From Saksenaea vasiformis B4078 (Eukaryota; Mucoromycota; Mucoromycetes; Mucorales; Saksenaeaceae), in the NCBI GenBank assembly GCA_000697055.1, contig JNDT01001526.1, positions 1 through 13,007 on the forward strand: a stretch of DNA of 13,007 bases. Direction: 5' to 3'. Positions 9,949-13,007 of this stretch are shown here, piece after piece; within the stretch, counting starts at the first letter, position 1; every line of letters starts with the position of its first letter. Under the pieces are notes generated by a model. That model had not been told where the DNA came from and did no database searches. It was given only the letters and a program-made list of their open reading frames with translations. A program made the translations under genes and the position numbers.

Positions 9949-9966
9949 GCGTTTATGCATAAACGC
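9949..9966. repeat. perfect 18-bp palindrome upstream of Dicer
   Basis: GCGTTTATGCATAAACGC equals its own reverse complement over all 18 bases; the flanking bases do not extend it. It lies 108-125 bp before the Dicer ATG, as expected for a dimeric-factor binding site. If the alternative upstream first exon is real, it instead encodes AFMHKR within that exon. Confidence 0.8.
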
Positions 9967-10120
9967 CTGGTCCGCCTTCATGGATGACGGGACAGTGCCA
10001 TCGTGCCCTACGAGAATGACTACAACTTTGAAGCATACAAAGGAACTACCGTCGATAGAGAGTCATCAATTCATTACAAGGGGTATCTGTCTATAAACTG
10101 AGGAGGATTTGTATACACAA

Positions 10121-10166
10121 TGACTGACTGACTCATACTACCTATCTATGGTTTGAACCTGACTCA
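10121..10166. promoter_or_regulatory. two TGACTCA sites and a TGAC tandem run
   Basis: TGACTGACTGACTCA (10121-10135) ends in an exact TGACTCA at 10129-10135; a second exact copy is at 10160-10166, 31 bp further on. These match Gcn4/AP-1 bZIP sites. They lie about 290-325 bp upstream of the Dicer ATG, downstream of the Cbp4-like gene. A role in Dicer transcription is inference. Confidence 0.35.
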
Positions 10167-10462
10167 GGTGCTCAGTACCGAGGCCCATCATCATCCCGTG
10201 AAACAGTTGCCCGTGGTTGATATTTCCTGAAGTCCCCACCTGTTCAATGGGATTCTATATTTTACTCAGAAATCGGCTAGTCCTGTAGACAAAGAAATGC
10301 CTCAATTCGCTTCGTTATGTCCTAGTGTACGATACAGGTTAAACATCCATTTGCCCTGGACGTGGTGCCAGAATTCGTGTTTCTATGTCTTCCGATTCGG
10401 GAGACACAAATTGGGCTTGTACATGTCCGTTATCCGAGAGTCAAATGTCGGAATCAATTTTT

Positions 10463-10764
10463 TTATTGCTGTTTATTGTCATTCATGGTAGTCTCCGTGC
10501 TCCAGGCTGGTTTATCTGAATCGGCGAATTTTCGTAGATGGTCTATAAGTTGTTGACGTTCTGCATTACTTTTTTCCTTGTTCGCTTCCGTGTCGCGTTT
10601 CGAACGAAGTCGCTGTAATCAAGCAGGAGTCATCAAACTGGTGGCGATGCTGCATGGTATACCTCTCTCATTTCTTGTTCACTGGGCACCGTCAATTTCA
10701 TTAATGCATAACCTGAACCGATGACGCCAGTGGCAAACACAATGAATCTTGCAACGTTGCCCAT
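10463..10764 (-). CDS. CBP4: Cbp4/UQCC3-like complex III assembly factor
   Basis: Small single-pass membrane protein, 83 aa, from exons 10764-10663 and 10612-10463. The 50-bp intron (10613-10662) runs GTATAC..ACAG in phase 0. Residues 4-24 form one hydrophobic helix; GSGYALMKLTVPSEQE follows, matching the layout of human UQCC3 (a helix, GYAL, then TP/VP plus charged residues) and yeast Cbp4. The rest is a charged, probably helical segment ending in a DKPAW-containing motif like the family's conserved tail. These proteins stabilise cytochrome b during assembly of the bc1 complex in the inner mitochondrial membrane. The length fits (human UQCC3 is about 93 aa). Family assignment rests on short motifs, so another small mitochondrial assembly factor is possible. 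It lies on the same strand as Dicer, as a separate gene. Confidence 0.65.
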
Positions 10765-10821
10765 GGTTGGTGTGTACTGGTTTCCTCTGTGACTCTCCCG
10801 ATAAAACAACAAAAAATAAAA

Positions 10822-10826
10822 ATTGG
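10822..10826 (-). promoter_or_regulatory. possible CCAAT box of the Cbp4-like gene
   Basis: CCAAT on the - strand, 58 bp before the ATG, next to an A/T-rich stretch (10806-10823). Its position suits a proximal promoter element, but the motif is only five bases. The remaining spacer (10765-11002) shows no gene. Confidence 0.25.
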
Positions 10827-11002
10827 GCCACTGTCCCCGGGTCGGGACGATTTACTTATGTCACAAACTTCACAGCTTTGGAACTCTTGCAGGAAGTTTT
10901 GCATTCTCTGTTCCAAGACTGTCTTCTGTGATGCGAAGTCCAATGTGTTTTGAACTGGAACAGTTGATGTCACATGTGAGTAAGTAGACACTATTAACAG
11001 CA

Positions 11003-11964
11003 TTACGCGTTAGAAGCTGTATGCAAGTAGTTTTCTACAATATCTTGAAGGACGTTTAGGTTGGGATTGGCACGCTGGAGGAGATACATATGTTTGCATG
11101 CTACTTGGCGCCAGACGAAGTCTCTGCAGGTGCATGCTGTCATGTTTGAATTTTCGACAGAAATATTACATGCTACGCCCTCCTGTGTGAATGATCTGAC
11201 AGTATGACCCGAAACCATATCGTCAACTACAGCACTAGGTATCTGGGCAGCTGCAATCTCTCGTCGTCTTCTCTCTCTTTCTGCGGGCCCCATTCTTCCG
11301 ACATTTGCGCTTACGCGTGCCGTGGTCATTTGGAAGTCGAACTCCACATCGTGTATTAAGATCAAGTCAGCAATGATCTTCTTGTGATCCGTTTGTTCTC
11401 TGCTGTATTTCCAATGTCGATTCACTTGCGAGTATTATCCCTACACGATCTAACTACGTGGAAGAGCCATAGTTGGATACATACGTTCAAATGTGCAAAT
11501 CTGTCTTGCAGCTGGTTTTTGTTGAATCTTACTGAAAATGATTTTCTTCCATCCCTTGCATTCTGCTTATTTTCGGGTACATTTGCAGAGTTTTTATCAC
11601 ATCATCGAGATCCAACTGTGGCAACGTCTACCTGTGTCCCAATTATTGCTGCATTACACAATCGCTTGTTATCTTCAATATGGAAGATAGCTCTGCATCT
11701 ACAAGCTTCTTCCAGGTTATTTTCTCTTTAAATAAAAGGGATAGTTTCTTTTGAGATAGGACAACGCTTCCACAGAGACCAGTTTCTGACAGGAATTGTT
11801 TGTTTGTGATTAGCTGCAGGAATATCTTTCCGATCTGACGGACAAAGAACAGGATTTACTCGCACGGAGCGATCAAGTATTGGCCAATAGGCTTTAAACA
11901 GTACGAAGGTTAATATGGTTTGGTGGCCAGACTGCATGTGGACTAATCCTAAAAAGCTGGGGAC
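11003..11964 (-). pseudogene. SWIM zinc-finger protein, decayed or mis-assembled remnant
   Basis: The last segment (11434-11003) is an open frame of about 143 codons ending in a SWIM motif: CTC, nine residues, then CKH (C-x-C-x9-C-x-H), followed by a helical tail. It has an in-frame TAA just upstream and no ATG at its head. Going upstream, one frame from 11964 to 11485 is broken only by TAA (11730-11728) and TGA (11604-11602). Possible introns (GTATGT at 11484 to an acceptor at 11400; GTAGAC shortly before the TGA) would rejoin frames in phase 0, so a spliced gene is not excluded. SWIM fingers occur at the C-terminus of Mutator-like transposases and related proteins, so a mobile-element origin is plausible. 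No DDE triad or terminal repeat is visible. Confidence 0.5.
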
Positions 11965-12435
11965 CTACTGCTGAACTCGTAGGCGTAAGGATGATAAATT
12001 CTGAAACACTGATTTATCATGCGCTTAAAAAGGCCAAAACATTACGTCGACTGATGAAGTTCAACACAATGAATGTCCAATGTGACACAAGCTTGCTACA
12101 GTTCATCATAATGAAAACAGGCAGATAAATAAGCTCAATTTTTGACAACGTCCTCTGATCTTTATCGTTTTATTCTTCTGTTACCCTTTGGAGCTTTCCC
12201 TCGTCGGCTGCTGTTTTACTCTGCCTGCAACTGATGGAGCGCCTTGCAGAAGAAGGGCCGCCACGGCAGCGGCAACGACAACGGTACCGCCAATCGCTTC
12301 TGCCACAAACCGATGGTAGGATCGGAAGGGTTAGGAGAAAGCTAAAGCTTTCAAGTTTTCTTAACAACGACTAAAAATACTTACGGGTGAGTATTCATTC
12401 CAACAACCAATATCTTATTAACACGCTATTGACAG
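11965..12435. other. accessory spacer, no supported gene
   Basis: This holds a 9-bp inverted repeat at 11991-12020. A + strand frame from ATG 12234 runs 46 codons with many Arg and Gln residues to TAA at 12372-12374. That stop lies 12 bp before a good splice donor GTGAGT (12387), in the same frame as the open segment after the matching acceptor (12435). The frame may be a broken first exon of the fragment that follows; alone it is not convincing. Confidence 0.4.
11991..12020. repeat. 9-bp inverted repeat
   Basis: ATGATAAAT (11991-11999) and ATTTATCAT (12012-12020) pair perfectly around a 12-base loop, just upstream of the SWIM remnant's first open frame. It could be an old element end or a chance hairpin in A/T-rich DNA. 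Confidence 0.5.
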
Positions 12436-12953
12436 GAGCAATTTCGACTTGTTGCCGAAGAATACCATGTAATGAAACGCGATGCAGTTAACCTGGCGAA
12501 CCTCCATTTGCGTCGCTGGGTCGAAGGACTTGGTACAGAAAATGCTTTCCAGTTCCCGCCCATTACGACAAAGATTTTTTGGAGCAAGGCCTACCGGTTC
12601 GCCAACAACCGAGTCAGTACGGTGAACCGGGGCGTAGATGCAAGTACAGAATAGTTCTATCAAGATATCTAACGGAAAGCTACGTTGTTTAGCCGGAATG
12701 GCAGATCGATCTACTCGAAACTTTCATGTCGCACTTCCATCCTCTCCGTAGGAATGTCGATGCTAATGAACGTAAGATATATATACTGCTGCCAGCTGCT
12801 CATATGCATCGACTATTCCTAAAAATATACGTAATAGCCTTTTACGAGATCGTAGAAGTTCAAGGAGTGTACGGTCCATCTGCATATACTTTTCCCGCCC
12901 AAATAATTCAAAGTACTTTAACGTTCATATTATCAATACTCCATAATCATTAA
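12436..12953 (+). CDS. unrecognised, apparently spliced coding fragment
   Basis: I do not recognise this protein. An open segment (12436-12654) follows a clean intron end (GTGAGT at 12387, TTAAC branch-like site, ATTGACAG acceptor) and contains ANLHLRRWVEG and a Trp/Tyr/Phe-rich stretch. A donor GTCAGT at 12613 with CTAAC at 12669 and TTTAG at 12692 would join it in phase 0 to a second open segment from 12693, beginning PEWQIDLLETFMSHFHPLRR and ending at TAA 12951-12953. A further GTAAGA..TAG intron (12772-12837, 66 bp) keeps the same frame. In-frame splicing supports coding origin; the stop just before the first donor and the lack of a clear start suggest a broken or partial gene. Large unclassified mobile-element genes of Mucorales are one possible source; this is inference only. 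Confidence 0.35.
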
Positions 12954-12978
12954 TAATTTGTACCAATAGACGTAAAAC

Positions 12979-12998
12979 GACATTTGGTAGTAAATGTC
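12979..12998. repeat. 7-bp inverted repeat near window end
   Basis: GACATTT (12979-12985) pairs with AAATGTC (12992-12998) around a 6-base loop. The last 54 bases hold no gene and nothing else of note. Confidence 0.45.
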
Positions 12999-13007
12999 CC
13001 TATATTC

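Larger units (their letters stand above)
9842..10462. other. Dicer 5' region / Cbp4-like gene 3' region
   Basis: The 621 bp separate the Dicer start codon from the stop codon of the upstream gene on the same strand. They hold an 18-bp palindrome, two TGACTCA sites, and a - strand frame open from about 10062 down to a TAA near 9895. Within that frame ATG (9981-9979) begins a 21-codon stretch that could be a short first Dicer exon (9981-9919). A 44-bp intron (9918-9875, GTAACT..TAG) would join it in frame to the ATG at 9841. The intron is the shortest proposed here and lacks a good branch site, so this is offered only as an alternative; unspliced, the same ATG gives a 28-codon upstream ORF. Confidence 0.5.

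Noticed and set aside
10130..10175. GGTTCAAACC on the - strand, like a tRNA B box
   Set aside because: No matching A box, anticodon stem or acceptor stem can be drawn around it.
10701..11003. Open frame of 100 codons on the - strand
   Set aside because: It overlaps the first exon of the Cbp4-like gene in another frame and has no motif.
12170..12367. Arg/Cys/Ser-rich frame of 65 codons on the - strand
   Set aside because: Begins with TTG and is dominated by a CGT/TGC-type repeat; no evidence it is coding.

Overview
The window reads as nuclear DNA of a filamentous fungus, most likely an early-diverging one such as Mucoromycota/Mucorales. The reasons are very short introns (about 44-85 bp) with GT..AG ends and several CTAAC branch sites, no operon structure, T/A-rich spacers, and protein sequences between the animal and ascomycete forms. 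The taxon is an inference; no marker gene fixes it. I see no tRNA, rRNA, CRISPR array, plasmid or phage feature.

Layout. (1) 1-843: intergenic, then the promoter of a cytochrome c oxidase subunit gene, with a 17-bp repeat carrying ACGTCA motifs. (2) 844-1340, + strand, two exons: COX6 (animal COX5A), 140 aa. (3) 1341-2143: spacer and promoter. (4) 2144-4455, + strand, two exons: a mitochondrial m-AAA protease of the AFG3/YTA10/YTA12 family, 746 aa, whose last 20 residues sit on a small second exon. (5) 4669-9841, - strand, seven exons: a complete Dicer of about 1605 aa (helicase, Dicer-dimerisation domain, platform/PAZ, two RNase III domains, dsRBD) with all catalytic residues present. It converges on the m-AAA gene across only 213 bp. 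(6) 9842-10462: Dicer 5' region, with a perfect 18-bp palindrome and two TGACTCA sites. (7) 10463-10764, - strand, two exons: an 83-aa single-pass protein resembling the complex III assembly factor Cbp4/UQCC3. (8) 11003 to about 11964, - strand: a broken reading frame ending in a SWIM zinc finger, probably a decayed mobile-element-type gene. (9) About 12436 to 12953, + strand: unrecognised, apparently spliced coding fragments.

Function. Three of the four recognisable intact genes act in mitochondria: a complex IV subunit, the inner-membrane quality-control protease, and a probable complex III assembly factor. The fourth is the core nuclease of RNA interference, which in Mucorales acts on transgenes, transposons and endogenous mRNAs. 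The right flank, from about 11 kb, looks like accessory and partly decayed DNA. I did not find a convincing new biological system. The points most worth following are the Dicer architecture and uncertain N-terminus, the palindrome and repeat motifs in promoters, and the unidentified fragments at the right end.
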